The notes: generated by a model not told the origin, from the letters alone. 15,748 nt of DNA from Candidatus Tectimicrobiota bacterium (GCA_016184445.1 JACPCT010000322.1:1-15748), one strand, 5' to 3'. Shown: positions 6,713 through 13,271, counted from the first letter of the stretch. Numbers and translations are program-made.

Positions 6713-7078
6713 TTGCTCAAGGCTCGGGCCTTTCTCAAGAGCTTTCGGGGCGCAAGCCCCGTCCCGCCCGGCATCTACCTCGAAGGGTGGTGGGAGTCCC
6801 CCATCTTCCGGGCCAGGGAGGACGGGCCCCTGCCCGGCCCCGCGGGCCGCACGTTCGTGCGGATTCCCCCCCTCGCCGCTCTCCTGATCTCCCCCGTGCT
6901 GGGCACCATCTTCGTCCTCGGCTTCATCTTCCTGACCCCTCGCCGCGATCGTGCTCATCCCCGCGAAGCTGCTCCGCCGGGGGCGGGATGGCCGCCGGGG
7001 AGGAACCGCGGCCGGGCTCGTCGCCGGCGCCATCCTTCTGGCCGCCTCGGGGGCCCAGGCCCAGGGGATGTCGAATGA
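6713..7078 (+). CDS. Small membrane protein, frame-disrupted, upstream of the cytochrome
   Basis: I do not recognise a named family. From a TTG at 6713, preceded by AGGGAG (6702-6707), the frame reads a basic amphipathic start (KARAFLKSFRG), then PPGIYLEGWWESPIF, GPAGRTFVRIPP and a transmembrane helix (about residues 53-74, LLISPVLGTIFVLGFIFL). After residue 75 it becomes Arg/Pro-rich and overlaps the cytochrome gene in another frame, which looks like shadow translation. Dropping one C from the CCCC run at 6936-6939 joins the helix to LAAIVLIPAKLLRR in the cytochrome's own frame. It is therefore probably a frame-shifted gene, or the N-terminal part of a fusion with the cytochrome. The real 5' end may be the ATG at 6543. 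Confidence is good that this stretch derives from a real membrane protein and low for the exact boundaries. Confidence 0.45.
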   Translation: MLKARAFLKSFRGASPVPPGIYLEGWWESPIFRAREDGPLPGPAGRTFVRIPPLAALLISPVLGTIFVLGFIFLTPRRDRAHPREAAPPGAGWPPGRNRGRARRRRHPSGRLGGPGPGDVE

Positions 7079-8060
7079 GATGTGCCTCAACTGCCACAAG
7101 CTCCCCCTCCAGATGAAGCTCAAGGACGGCTCCAGCGTCTCGCTCCTCATCCCGGCCGCGGGCTTCGCCCGATCCGCCCATGGACGGGCTCTCCTGTGCA
7201 CGGCCTGCCACACGGACATCAAGAAGGTCCCCCACGAGAAGATGGAATTCGCCGACCGGAGGGACCTCAGCCTCCACTACAGCCGCTCCTGCACCTCCTG
7301 CCACGGCGGGAAATTCAAGGAGTTCCAGGAAGGCATCCACTGGCGGCTCTTGTCCCAGGGGGATCGCCGGGCCCCTCATTGCGCCGACTGCCACGGGGCG
7401 CACACCGTCACCAGGGGAGGGATGGCCAAGGGCTTCACCCCCCAGGCCTGCTCGAAGTGCCACGCCCGTGTCTTCGGCCAGTACGAAGGGAGCGTGCACG
7501 GCCAGGGGCTGATCCAGGTGGGGAACAAGGACGTGCCCGGCTGCTCCACCTGCCATCCCTCCCACACCGGGGGGGATCCCCGCAAGGTGGAGTTCCGCAT
7601 CGACATCCCCAAGCTCTGCGCCGACTGCCACCAGAACAAGGCGCTGATGGACAAGTACGGCCTCTCGTCCCAGGTCGTCTCCACCTACCTGGAGGATTTC
7701 CACGGCACCTCGATCAGCCTCTACCGGGAGCAGCGGAATCTCCCCGCCCGCCTCACCGCCGTCTGCACCGACTGCCACGGCGTCCACGAAATCCTGCGGG
7801 TGAAGGACCCGGATTCCCAGGTCGTGCGCGGGAACCTGATCCAGACCTGCCGGAAATGCCACCCGGACGCCTCCCTAAATTTCCCCGCGACCTGGCTCTC
7901 GCACTACACACCGAGCGCCACGCGGTACCCCTTCGTGTATTTCATCCGGCTCTTCTACTTCATCTTCGTCCCGGCGATCGTGGCGTGCATGGTCTTTCAC
8001 GTTGGGCTCGACTTCATCTTCGAGGCCCGCTCGCGGCTGCGGCGGCCGAGGAAGGGGTAG
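6951..8060 (+). CDS. Nine-heme cytochrome c with C-terminal membrane anchor
   Basis: This 369-residue exported protein carries nine CXXCH heme c motifs, at residues 45, 83, 114, 144, 167, 198, 223, 272 and 300. Many extra His residues (for example SAHG, EGIHW, SVHG, EDFHG) could be distal ligands. A basic N-terminus and hydrophobic core (about 19-37, ending ASGAQA) would export it, and a helix at about 328-350 anchors it to the membrane, placing the hemes outside the cytoplasm. The adjacent cytochrome b gene makes a quinol-oxidising (or quinone-reducing) electron-transfer unit likely. Nine c hemes plus a FdnI/HydC-type b subunit is the composition described for CbcL in metal-reducing Geobacter, where the two parts are fused. 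The start is weak: a GTG at 6951 with no ribosome-binding site, and the frame opens only at 6936, so the real N-terminus may be the upstream membrane segment. Confidence 0.9.
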   Translation: MLIPAKLLRRGRDGRRGGTAAGLVAGAILLAASGAQAQGMSNEMCLNCHKLPLQMKLKDGSSVSLLIPAAGFARSAHGRALLCTACHTDIKKVPHEKMEFADRRDLSLHYSRSCTSCHGGKFKEFQEGIHWRLLSQGDRRAPHCADCHGAHTVTRGGMAKGFTPQACSKCHARVFGQYEGSVHGQGLIQVGNKDVPGCSTCHPSHTGGDPRKVEFRIDIPKLCADCHQNKALMDKYGLSSQVVSTYLEDFHGTSISLYREQRNLPARLTAVCTDCHGVHEILRVKDPDSQVVRGNLIQTCRKCHPDASLNFPATWLSHYTPSATRYPFVYFIRLFYFIFVPAIVACMVFHVGLDFIFEARSRLRRPRKG

Positions 8061-8066
8061 GCGCCG

Positions 8067-8792
8067 ATGCCATCCGAGGAGAAGGGCCCGCACGGCGGCG
8101 AGGTCCGCGCCACCGTCCTCCGTTTCACGAGGCGGCAGCGGATCGAGCACCACATCATGGCCCTCCTGTTCATCGTGTTGGTGGTCACGGGGCTCCCGCA
8201 GAAATTCTTTGACGCCTCCTGGGCGGGTCCGGCGGTGCGGCTGCTGGGAGGCCTCGACCTCATGCGCTGGCTCCACCGGATGGCGGGCTTCGCCTTCGCC
8301 GGCTTCACCGGCTACTTCCTGGCCTACGTCACCGCCGGCATCCTCCGGGGAGGGACGCCCCTCTCGATCGTGCCGTTCCTTTCGGACCTGAGGGAGGTCT
8401 ATCACGCCCTCCTCTGGGCCGCGGGGCTGGGGGAGCGCCCCGCCGCCGGGCGCTTCGACTACCGCGAGAAGCTCGAGTTCTGGGGCATGCTCCTGGGCAG
8501 CGGGGTCATGATCGTGACCGGGCTGATCCTCTATTTCCCGATCGTGGCCACGCGCTGGCTGCCCGGCGAGGTCGTCCCGGCGGCGAAGACCGCCCACAGC
8601 TACGAGGCGATGCTGGCCCTCATGGTGATCGTCTTCTGGCACCTCTACAACGCCATGCTCCGGCCCGGCGTGTTCCCCCTCGACACGACGATCGTCCACG
8701 GGCGCATGGCCCTGGAGCGATTGAAGGAGGAACACCCCCTGGAGTACGCCCGCCTGTTCCCCGGCGAGGCCGGGGAGCGCGAGGAAAAATAG
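8067..8792 (+). CDS. Di-heme cytochrome b membrane subunit (FdnI/HydC-like)
   Basis: This 241-residue integral membrane protein has four helices, at about 30-46, 68-92, 138-160 and 178-196. The usual heme b ligands are visible: His28 or His29 before helix 1, His70 at the start of helix 2, and His177 and His192 around helix 4. This is the pattern of formate dehydrogenase gamma / Ni-hydrogenase cytochrome b subunits, which exchange electrons with quinone. It begins six bases after the nine-heme cytochrome stop, with AGGAAGGGG upstream, so the two are co-transcribed. No catalytic dehydrogenase or hydrogenase subunit is nearby, so the partner is most likely the nine-heme cytochrome itself. The C-terminal tail (200-241) is charged and cytoplasmic. 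Confidence 0.88.
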   Translation: MPSEEKGPHGGEVRATVLRFTRRQRIEHHIMALLFIVLVVTGLPQKFFDASWAGPAVRLLGGLDLMRWLHRMAGFAFAGFTGYFLAYVTAGILRGGTPLSIVPFLSDLREVYHALLWAAGLGERPAAGRFDYREKLEFWGMLLGSGVMIVTGLILYFPIVATRWLPGEVVPAAKTAHSYEAMLALMVIVFWHLYNAMLRPGVFPLDTTIVHGRMALERLKEEHPLEYARLFPGEAGEREEK

Positions 8793-8893
8793 GCGCGCCC
8801 CGCGCCCCGCGCGGGGGCGGCCCGCCCCCCCCCTTGCGCGCCGGGGGGAAGAGGGGAATGATGTGCGGCGAGGCGCGCTCCGCGGCCTCGCCG

Positions 8894-8925
8894 GGCATGT
8901 CACTTGTTTGGCATGTCACTTATTT
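8894..8925 (+). repeat. Tandem 16-bp repeat directly before the cupin gene
   Basis: GGCATGTCACTTGTTT (8894-8909) is followed at once by GGCATGTCACTTATTT (8910-8925), differing at one position. The ribosome-binding site AAGGAGG (8927-8933) begins one base later. The unit is AT-richer than its surroundings. It may be a duplicated regulator site or a slippage product. No promoter with both boxes is clear in this gap (8793-8937), which also holds long G and C runs. Confidence 0.7.
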
Positions 8926-8937
8926 GAAGGAGGCACC

Positions 8938-9387
8938 ATGGCGACCCAAACCGGGATCAAGCGCCGCTGGGCTCTGGTGGATTCGACGGCCATCGGGGTG
9001 GACAAGAAGTACGAGCCCCCCCTCATCATCGCCTGGGGGGTGGACAGCCACGCCGTCGGCACCCGGACCATCACCATGGGGCGCACCATCATCCCTCCCA
9101 AGGCCCGCAACCAGCGCCACTACCACGTCTGCGACGCCACCTTCTACATCGTGAGGGGGCCCATCGTCGTCTGGATGGGCGAGGAGAAGGAGGAGCACAC
9201 CGTCCCGCCCGGCACCTTCGTCTACGCGGCGGCGGGTGAGATCCACGGCCTCTACAACCCGAGCGAGACCGAGGACGCCGAGCTCATCTTCACCTACGGC
9301 AACTGCCCCAACCGCGACGCCGCGCGCACCATCTACGTGGAAGAGGCCTGGCAGGACGAGGACAAGCGCGACCGCATCCCCCGCTAG
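8938..9387 (+). CDS. Single-domain cupin protein
   Basis: This 149-residue protein has the double-stranded beta-helix cupin fold. The first cupin motif is visible with HYH (61-63) and FYIVRG (69-74); the second shows PPGTFVYAAAGEIHGLYN (90-107) with His103. The metal-binding Glu normally found four or five residues after the HxH pair is absent and Asp66 is the nearest acid, so metal binding may be altered or use three His residues only. The start is fixed by AAGGAGG four bases before the ATG. There is no signal peptide, so it is cytoplasmic. The function is unknown; it may be a small dioxygenase-, isomerase- or sensor-type cupin. It stands alone between the cytochrome b gene and a bidirectional terminator. 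Confidence 0.82.
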   Translation: MATQTGIKRRWALVDSTAIGVDKKYEPPLIIAWGVDSHAVGTRTITMGRTIIPPKARNQRHYHVCDATFYIVRGPIVVWMGEEKEEHTVPPGTFVYAAAGEIHGLYNPSETEDAELIFTYGNCPNRDAARTIYVEEAWQDEDKRDRIPR

Positions 9388-9406
9388 CGGCGGTTTCCGC
9401 GCGCGC

Positions 9407-9442
9407 AAAAAAGGGCCGGTCCCCCGGAGGGCCGGCCCTTTT
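9407..9442. terminator. Bidirectional intrinsic terminator between convergent genes
   Basis: AAAAGGGCCGG (9409-9419) pairs with CCGGCCCTTTT (9432-9442), giving a stem of up to 11 bp. Six A bases begin the left side (9407-9412) and a T-rich run follows on the right. It can stop transcription from the cupin gene (plus strand) and the TPR gene (minus strand), which converge here. Confidence 0.85.
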
Positions 9443-9466
9443 CTTCCGCGCCGGTGGTCCGGCCGC

Positions 9467-10003
9467 TCAGTTGAGCAGCGTCACGAGCTCCAAGAGCTGG
9501 CGTTTGAGGCCATCCTCCCCGGCCACCCGCCGGACGGCCCCGAGCACCTCGCCCGCGGCCTTCCCGTGCTGGCTGCGCTTCAGGTAGATGCGCGCGAGGT
9601 TCGTGTAGGGGAAGTGGCGGGGGTCATACCGGGGGGCCCTCTTCGCCTTCTCGAACCACCCGATAGCCTGCTCCATCTCGCCCATCTGCATCAGGTAGCA
9701 GCCGATGTCGTTGTAGGGATTGCCGAAGTCGGGATCCGCCTCGATGGCTTGATGGCACTCCTCGATCGCCTCCTCGAGCCTGCCCTGCTTGCTGTACATC
9801 CACCCGAGGTAGGTGTGGGCGTCGGCCGTGGGGTGATAGGCGAGGGAGTTCTTGTAGAGATCGATGGCCTGGTCGATGTTCTCCCCGCGGTGGGCGGCCT
9901 CGCCCTCCGCCAGGAGCTCCAGGGCCCTTCTCAGGTCGGAGTTGACCCGGGCCTCGTCCCCGTACTTTTCCTCGAACGAGATGGTCGGGAAGCGTTCCCC
10001 CAT
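9467..10003 (-). CDS. Tetratricopeptide repeat protein
   Basis: This 178-residue protein consists almost entirely of TPR helices (about 28-61, 62-95, 96-129 and 131-163). TPR consensus positions are clear in AHTYLGWMYSKQGRLEEAIE and NPYNDIGCYLMQMGEMEQAI. TPR proteins act as protein-protein scaffolds; no catalytic domain is attached and no signal peptide is seen, so it is probably cytoplasmic. The open frame extends upstream to 10183, but that part is Arg/Pro-rich and contains the promoter. The ATG at 10003 sits about 45 bases after the inferred transcription start, with GAGGGGG upstream. The partner is unknown; the upstream gene on the same strand encodes a cytochrome c', but a terminator lies between them. 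Confidence 0.83.
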   Translation of the reverse strand: MGERFPTISFEEKYGDEARVNSDLRRALELLAEGEAAHRGENIDQAIDLYKNSLAYHPTADAHTYLGWMYSKQGRLEEAIEECHQAIEADPDFGNPYNDIGCYLMQMGEMEQAIGWFEKAKRAPRYDPRHFPYTNLARIYLKRSQHGKAAGEVLGAVRRVAGEDGLKRQLLELVTLLN

Positions 10004-10055
10004 GGCCGATCGTCCCCCTCCGAAGCCCCAGCGGCGGCGGGTTTCGGACCCATGC

Positions 10056-10083
10056 ATCGTAGCGCGCCCCGCCGGGCTGTCAA
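10056..10083 (-). promoter_or_regulatory. Consensus-like sigma70 promoter for the TPR gene
   Basis: Read on the minus strand: TTGACA (10083-10078, perfect), a 16-base spacer, and TACGAT (10061-10056). The transcription start falls near 10049. Its position just upstream supports the TPR start at 10003 and shows the gene is transcribed independently of the cytochrome c' gene. Confidence 0.65.
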
Positions 10084-10089
10084 GAACGC

Positions 10090-10104
10090 CCTCCTGGCAG
10101 GAGG
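10090..10104. promoter_or_regulatory. Dyad directly upstream of the TPR promoter
   Basis: CCTCCT-GGC-AGGAGG is a perfect 6-bp dyad with a 3-base centre, seven bases upstream of the -35 box on the minus strand. The position suits an activator site; the sequence matches no regulator I recognise. Confidence 0.3.
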
Positions 10105-10125
10105 CGGCAGGCCCCGGCCGCCGGG

Positions 10126-10156
10126 AAAAAAACGCCCCGGCCCGGAGGCCGGGGCG
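10126..10156 (-). terminator. Intrinsic terminator of the cytochrome c' gene
   Basis: On the minus strand a 10-bp GC stem (CGCCCCGGCC at 10133-10142 with GGCCGGGGCG at 10147-10156) closes a 4-base loop and is followed by seven T bases (the A run at 10126-10132). It lies 24 bases after the cytochrome c' stop. Confidence 0.88.
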
Positions 10157-10179
10157 CCCGCGCAGGGAAGCCCGCTTTC

Positions 10180-10692
10180 TCACCCTCTCGGAGCCGCGGG
10201 CCTTGGCGGCGGCGGCTTGCGGTACAGCCGGTGGCAGGCCCCGCAGTTCCCTTGCATGGTCTTCAGGGCCCCCTCGGCTCCCGCCTTGTCCCCCGCCCGG
10301 AGGACCACCGCGAGGGCGGCGGCGGAGGTGGCGAGGCTCATCGCCTTCTGATCGAAGTCCGCCTTCTTCTGCCAGATGGCGGGGAGGGCGGTCGTCTTGC
10401 CCGCCAGGGTCTGGCGGCGGAAGGCCAGGGGGATCCGCCGGGCGGCCGTGGAAATGTCCTGGGCGGCCTTGGCGGCGTCGGCGAGCTTGTTCTCCTTGAG
10501 GGCCGCCGTGATGGCCCGAATGTTGCGCGGGTGGGACGCCATCAGCGCCTTGCGGGCCGTCACCCGATGATGCTCATACCCGAGTGCCTCGCCGAGGGGG
10601 GTCGCCTCCAAGAAGTCCTGGGTGCAACCCGCGGTCAGCCCTCCCGCCGCGAGGAGCACGGCGAGGGTCGTTCCGGCGCGCAGATTCTTCAT
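10180..10692 (-). CDS. Cytochrome c'-type monoheme protein, predicted lipoprotein
   Basis: This 170-residue protein has a C-terminal CGACH heme site (150-154) after an all-helical domain. The spacing and the segments IRAITAALKEN, LPAIWQKKADFDQKAM and LKTMQGNCGACHRLYRK match the cytochrome c' four-helix bundle, whose members bind NO or CO or carry electrons. The N-terminus MKNLRAG, a hydrophobic core and LTAGC (19-23) form a lipoprotein signal with Cys23 as the lipidated residue, so the protein should be membrane-tethered outside the cytoplasm rather than soluble. It ends in a Pro-rich tail (160-168). The ATG at 10692 is chosen because GAGGAGA lies nine bases upstream and the signal peptide starts there; the frame is open further, to 10893. 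An extended -10 promoter lies near 10830. Confidence 0.82.
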   Translation of the reverse strand: MKNLRAGTTLAVLLAAGGLTAGCTQDFLEATPLGEALGYEHHRVTARKALMASHPRNIRAITAALKENKLADAAKAAQDISTAARRIPLAFRRQTLAGKTTALPAIWQKKADFDQKAMSLATSAAALAVVLRAGDKAGAEGALKTMQGNCGACHRLYRKPPPPRPAAPRG

Positions 10693-10824
10693 AAGTCTTC
10701 GTCTCCTCTGGAATAGTGAGTCCTGCCTTGCCCCTTCCGGCGCCACCCGCGCCCCCGAGGACGGGCTCCGGCCGGCGGGGAGGAAAACGCGGCGAGCGGA
10801 TGCGTCAGCTGCTGGGTGGCCATG

Positions 10825-10833
10825 AGTATAACA
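10825..10833 (-). promoter_or_regulatory. Extended -10 promoter for the cytochrome c' gene
   Basis: On the minus strand TGTTATACT (10833-10825) is an extended -10 element (TGn followed by TATACT). No good -35 box is present, as expected for this class. The transcription start would be near 10818, giving a leader of about 125 bases. Confidence 0.45.
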
Positions 10834-10851
10834 CCTTTCCGGGAGGAAAGG
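10834..10851. promoter_or_regulatory. Operator-like dyad between divergent promoters
   Basis: CCTTTCC-GGGA-GGAAAGG is a perfect 7-bp inverted repeat with a 4-base centre. It abuts the extended -10 element of the cytochrome c' promoter and lies 31 bases upstream of the -35 box of the rightward promoter. It is well placed to control the leftward gene directly and perhaps the rightward cluster. Confidence 0.45.
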
Positions 10852-10881
10852 TTCCCCAAAGATGGGGGGAGGCCCGCCTCC

Positions 10882-10910
10882 TTGGCTGCCCACGGGGGAA
10901 CGGGTAAGAT
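10882..10910 (+). promoter_or_regulatory. Sigma70-type promoter for the lyase cluster
   Basis: TTGGCT (10882-10887), a 17-base spacer and TAAGAT (10905-10910) give four of six consensus bases at each box, followed by an AT-rich stretch. Transcription would start near 10917, about 65 bases before the lyase ATG. Confidence 0.45.
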
Positions 10911-10981
10911 TCTTTTATTCTTTGCCCATGCGCCGCCGGCCGGGTCCGCGGGCCGCCCGCGCGCGCGGAGAGGCTCCGCCC

Positions 10982-11857
10982 ATGACCGACCCCCGGCGGG
11001 AGAAGTTCCGGACGCTGCTCGGCCGGCCCGGGATCACCCTCGTCCCCGGAGCGCACGACGCCCTGACGGCGCGCCTCATCGAGGCGAAGGGATTCGAGGC
11101 CGTCTACATGAGCGGGGCGGGCACGGCGAACGCCCTGACGGGCCTGCCCGACAACGGGCTGGTCACCGCTTCCGAGACGGTGGTGAACGCCCGCTACCTC
11201 GCGGACGCGGTCTCCATCCCCCTCATCGTGGACGCCGACACGGGCTACGGCAACGCCGTCAACGTGGTGCGCACCGTGCGCGACCTCGACCGCGCGGGCG
11301 CCGCCTGCGTCCAGATCGAGGATCAGCTCTCCCCCAAGCGGTGCGGCCACCTGCCGGGCAAGCAGGTGGTGAGCCGGGCCGAGTTCACCGGCAAGATCCG
11401 CGCCGCCGCGGACCACCGCCCGGACCCCGCGCTCGCCATCATGGCCCGCACCGACGCCCGGGCCACCCACGGCTTCGAGGAGGCCGTCGCGCGGGGGAAC
11501 GAGGCCCTGGCGGCGGGGGCCGACCTCGTCTTCATCGAGGCGCTCGAGTCGCCCGCGGAGTTCGCCGCCTACGCCCGCCGCTGCCCGGGCCCCCTGCTCG
11601 CCAACATGACCGAGTTCGGCAAGACCCCCCTCATCCCGGCGCGGGAGTTCGGGCAGATGGGCTACCGCTTCGTCATCTTCCCGGCGAGCGCCCTGCGCGT
11701 CATGCTCCGCGCGGCCTCCGATCTCTTGGACGAGATCCGGGAGAAGGGGACCCAGGCCGCCTTCCTGGACCGGATGATGACCCGCCAGGAGCTCTACGAG
11801 CTCATCGGCTACGACGCCTACCACCGGATCGAGGCCCGCTACCTGCCGCGGGAGTGA
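10982..11857 (+). CDS. Isocitrate lyase/methylisocitrate lyase family enzyme (PrpB-like)
   Basis: This 291-residue TIM-barrel enzyme of the isocitrate lyase/PEP mutase superfamily would cleave a C-C bond in a 2-methylisocitrate-like acid. The lyase signature KRCGH (119-123) with catalytic Cys121 is intact, as is the metal-binding DADTGYG (84-90); both separate it from phosphonate mutases, which lack the cysteine. The early segment YMSGAGTANALTGLPDNG (42-59) and the length match PrpB (about 290-295 residues). The ATG at 10982 has GGAGAGG about ten bases upstream. Longer in-frame ATGs at 10862 and 10928 add Arg-rich sequence; the first is upstream of the promoter. It is followed by a PrpD-family gene, but no methylcitrate synthase is in the window, so the true substrate could be another 2-hydroxy dicarboxylate or tricarboxylate. 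Confidence 0.87.
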   Translation: MTDPRREKFRTLLGRPGITLVPGAHDALTARLIEAKGFEAVYMSGAGTANALTGLPDNGLVTASETVVNARYLADAVSIPLIVDADTGYGNAVNVVRTVRDLDRAGAACVQIEDQLSPKRCGHLPGKQVVSRAEFTGKIRAAADHRPDPALAIMARTDARATHGFEEAVARGNEALAAGADLVFIEALESPAEFAAYARRCPGPLLANMTEFGKTPLIPAREFGQMGYRFVIFPASALRVMLRAASDLLDEIREKGTQAAFLDRMMTRQELYELIGYDAYHRIEARYLPRE

Positions 11858-11965
11858 GGGGCTCGGCGGCGGAAGGGCCCCCGCCGGGAATGCCCCTTTC
11901 CTTCCCCCTTTTTTTGCGCCAGAATGGCTCGCGTGCAATCCCCACGCGAAGGACAAGCCCTCGCT

Positions 11966-13201
11966 GTGAGCCATCCCACGCGCGCGCTGGCGGCGCTCGT
12001 CCGCGCGCTCGATTACGAGGACCTGCCGGAGCGCCTCCGCGGGACCCTCTGCCTCGGCACCATGATGCACGCCTTCGAGATGGACGACTACCACAGCGGC
12101 GCCAAGCTCCACCCGGGCGCCGTGGTCTTCGCGGCGGCGATCCCCCTGGCCGAGAAGCTCGGGGCCGGCGGCCGCGCCTTCGCCGCCGCCGTGGCGGCGG
12201 GCTACGAGGCCATGATCCGGGCGGGCCTCGCCGCGGGGGCGGTGGAGGTCCGGCGGAGGGGCTTTCACCTGACGGGCCTGTGCGGCCCCTTCGGGGCCGC
12301 CGCCGCCGCGTGCCGGCTCCTGGGCATGGACCCGGAGCGGACCGCGAACGCCCTGGGGCTCGCGGGCACCCAGGCGGGGGGCACCTGGGCCTTCCAGTGC
12401 GACGGCTCCGAGACCAAGCGCTTCCACGCCGGGCGCGCCGCCCAGAGCGGGCTCCTGGCCGCCGCCCTGGCGCAGCGGGGCTACACCGGGCCGACGGAGA
12501 TCTTCGAGTACGAGGACGGCGGCTTCATCACGGCCTATGGTGGGAAGGGGGAGCCCGGCCGGCTGACCGCGGGGCTGGGGCGCCGCTGGGAGTGCGAGGG
12601 GGTCTCCTTCAAGGCCTACTGCTGCTGCGGGAGCACCCACTCCACCATCGACGCCGTTCTCTCGCTGCGGGAGAAGCACGGCCTGCGCCCCGGGGACGTC
12701 GAGGAGATCGAGATCTTCAACCACAGCGTCGTGCGCCAGCAGTGCAGCTGGCGCTACGAGCCGGTGAGCCCGCTCAAGGCCCAGATGTGCATCGAGTACT
12801 GCGCCGCCGTCGCCCTGGCGGACGGGGCGGCGGGACCGGAGCAGTTCTCCGCCGGCCGGATCGCCGACCCCGCCTTGGTGGCGCTGGCCCGCAGGGCGCG
12901 CTTCACGGTGGACCCCGGGATCGAGCGAGTCTACCCGGCCGCCTTCCCGGCGAAGGTGGTCATCCGGACCCGGGATGGCCGGGAGCTGCGCGGCGAGGTG
13001 CCCGGTCCCAAGGGCTCTCCCCAGAATCCGATGACGTTCGGGGAGGTGTCCTCCAAGTTCCGCCGGCTGACGGCGCCGCTCCTGGATCCGGAGGCCCAGG
13101 AATCCCTGATCCGGGCGGCGGAGGGGCTGGACGAGGCCGGGAGCTTGAGGGAGGTCGCGGGGCGCCTCGGGGAGGCGGGCGCGCTCGCCGCCCGGGCGTG
13201 A
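11966..13201 (+). CDS. MmgE/PrpD family protein, internally shortened
   Basis: This 411-residue protein belongs to the MmgE/PrpD (2-methylcitrate dehydratase-like) family. Clear segments are HAFEMDDYHSGAKLHPGAVV, FHLTGLCGPFGAAAAACRLL, GLAGTQAGG, KRFHAGRAAQSGLLAAALAQ and FKAYCCCGSTHSTIDA, followed by the usual C-terminal lid domain. Near residue 30 the N-terminal helix DYEDLPERLRGTLCL joins directly to GTMMHAFEMDD. Relatives normally have about 55 more residues there (the rest of the LLDTLG helix, a variable stretch and the ALANGT strand). The protein is correspondingly short (usual length about 450-460). I use the GTG at 11966 because the family-like sequence begins there; an in-frame ATG at 11924 adds 14 residues and has no ribosome-binding site. 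It lies 108 bases after the lyase gene on the same strand. Confidence 0.82.
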   Translation: MSHPTRALAALVRALDYEDLPERLRGTLCLGTMMHAFEMDDYHSGAKLHPGAVVFAAAIPLAEKLGAGGRAFAAAVAAGYEAMIRAGLAAGAVEVRRRGFHLTGLCGPFGAAAAACRLLGMDPERTANALGLAGTQAGGTWAFQCDGSETKRFHAGRAAQSGLLAAALAQRGYTGPTEIFEYEDGGFITAYGGKGEPGRLTAGLGRRWECEGVSFKAYCCCGSTHSTIDAVLSLREKHGLRPGDVEEIEIFNHSVVRQQCSWRYEPVSPLKAQMCIEYCAAVALADGAAGPEQFSAGRIADPALVALARRARFTVDPGIERVYPAAFPAKVVIRTRDGRELRGEVPGPKGSPQNPMTFGEVSSKFRRLTAPLLDPEAQESLIRAAEGLDEAGSLREVAGRLGEAGALAARA

Positions 13202-13271
13202 GGGGCCCGGCGCCGGCGGGGCCCGCGCCCGTTCACGCCGCATCCATTCACCACAGGGGAGGAGATTGGAG

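Noticed and set aside
6746..6761. CGGGGC-GCAA-GCCCCG hairpin as a possible dispersed repeat or RNA element
   Set aside because: It lies inside protein-like sequence (FRGASPVPP) and is short; with only one copy visible I cannot separate it from chance in GC-rich DNA.
11864..11915. Possible terminator between the lyase and PrpD genes (GC dyad then seven T bases)
   Set aside because: The best stem is imperfect and lies well before the T-run, so it does not form a proper intrinsic terminator.
13202..13230. GGGCCC/GGCGCC self-complementary cluster after the PrpD gene
   Set aside because: Several short overlapping pairings are possible but none is dominant and no T-run follows; it is probably just GC-rich spacer.
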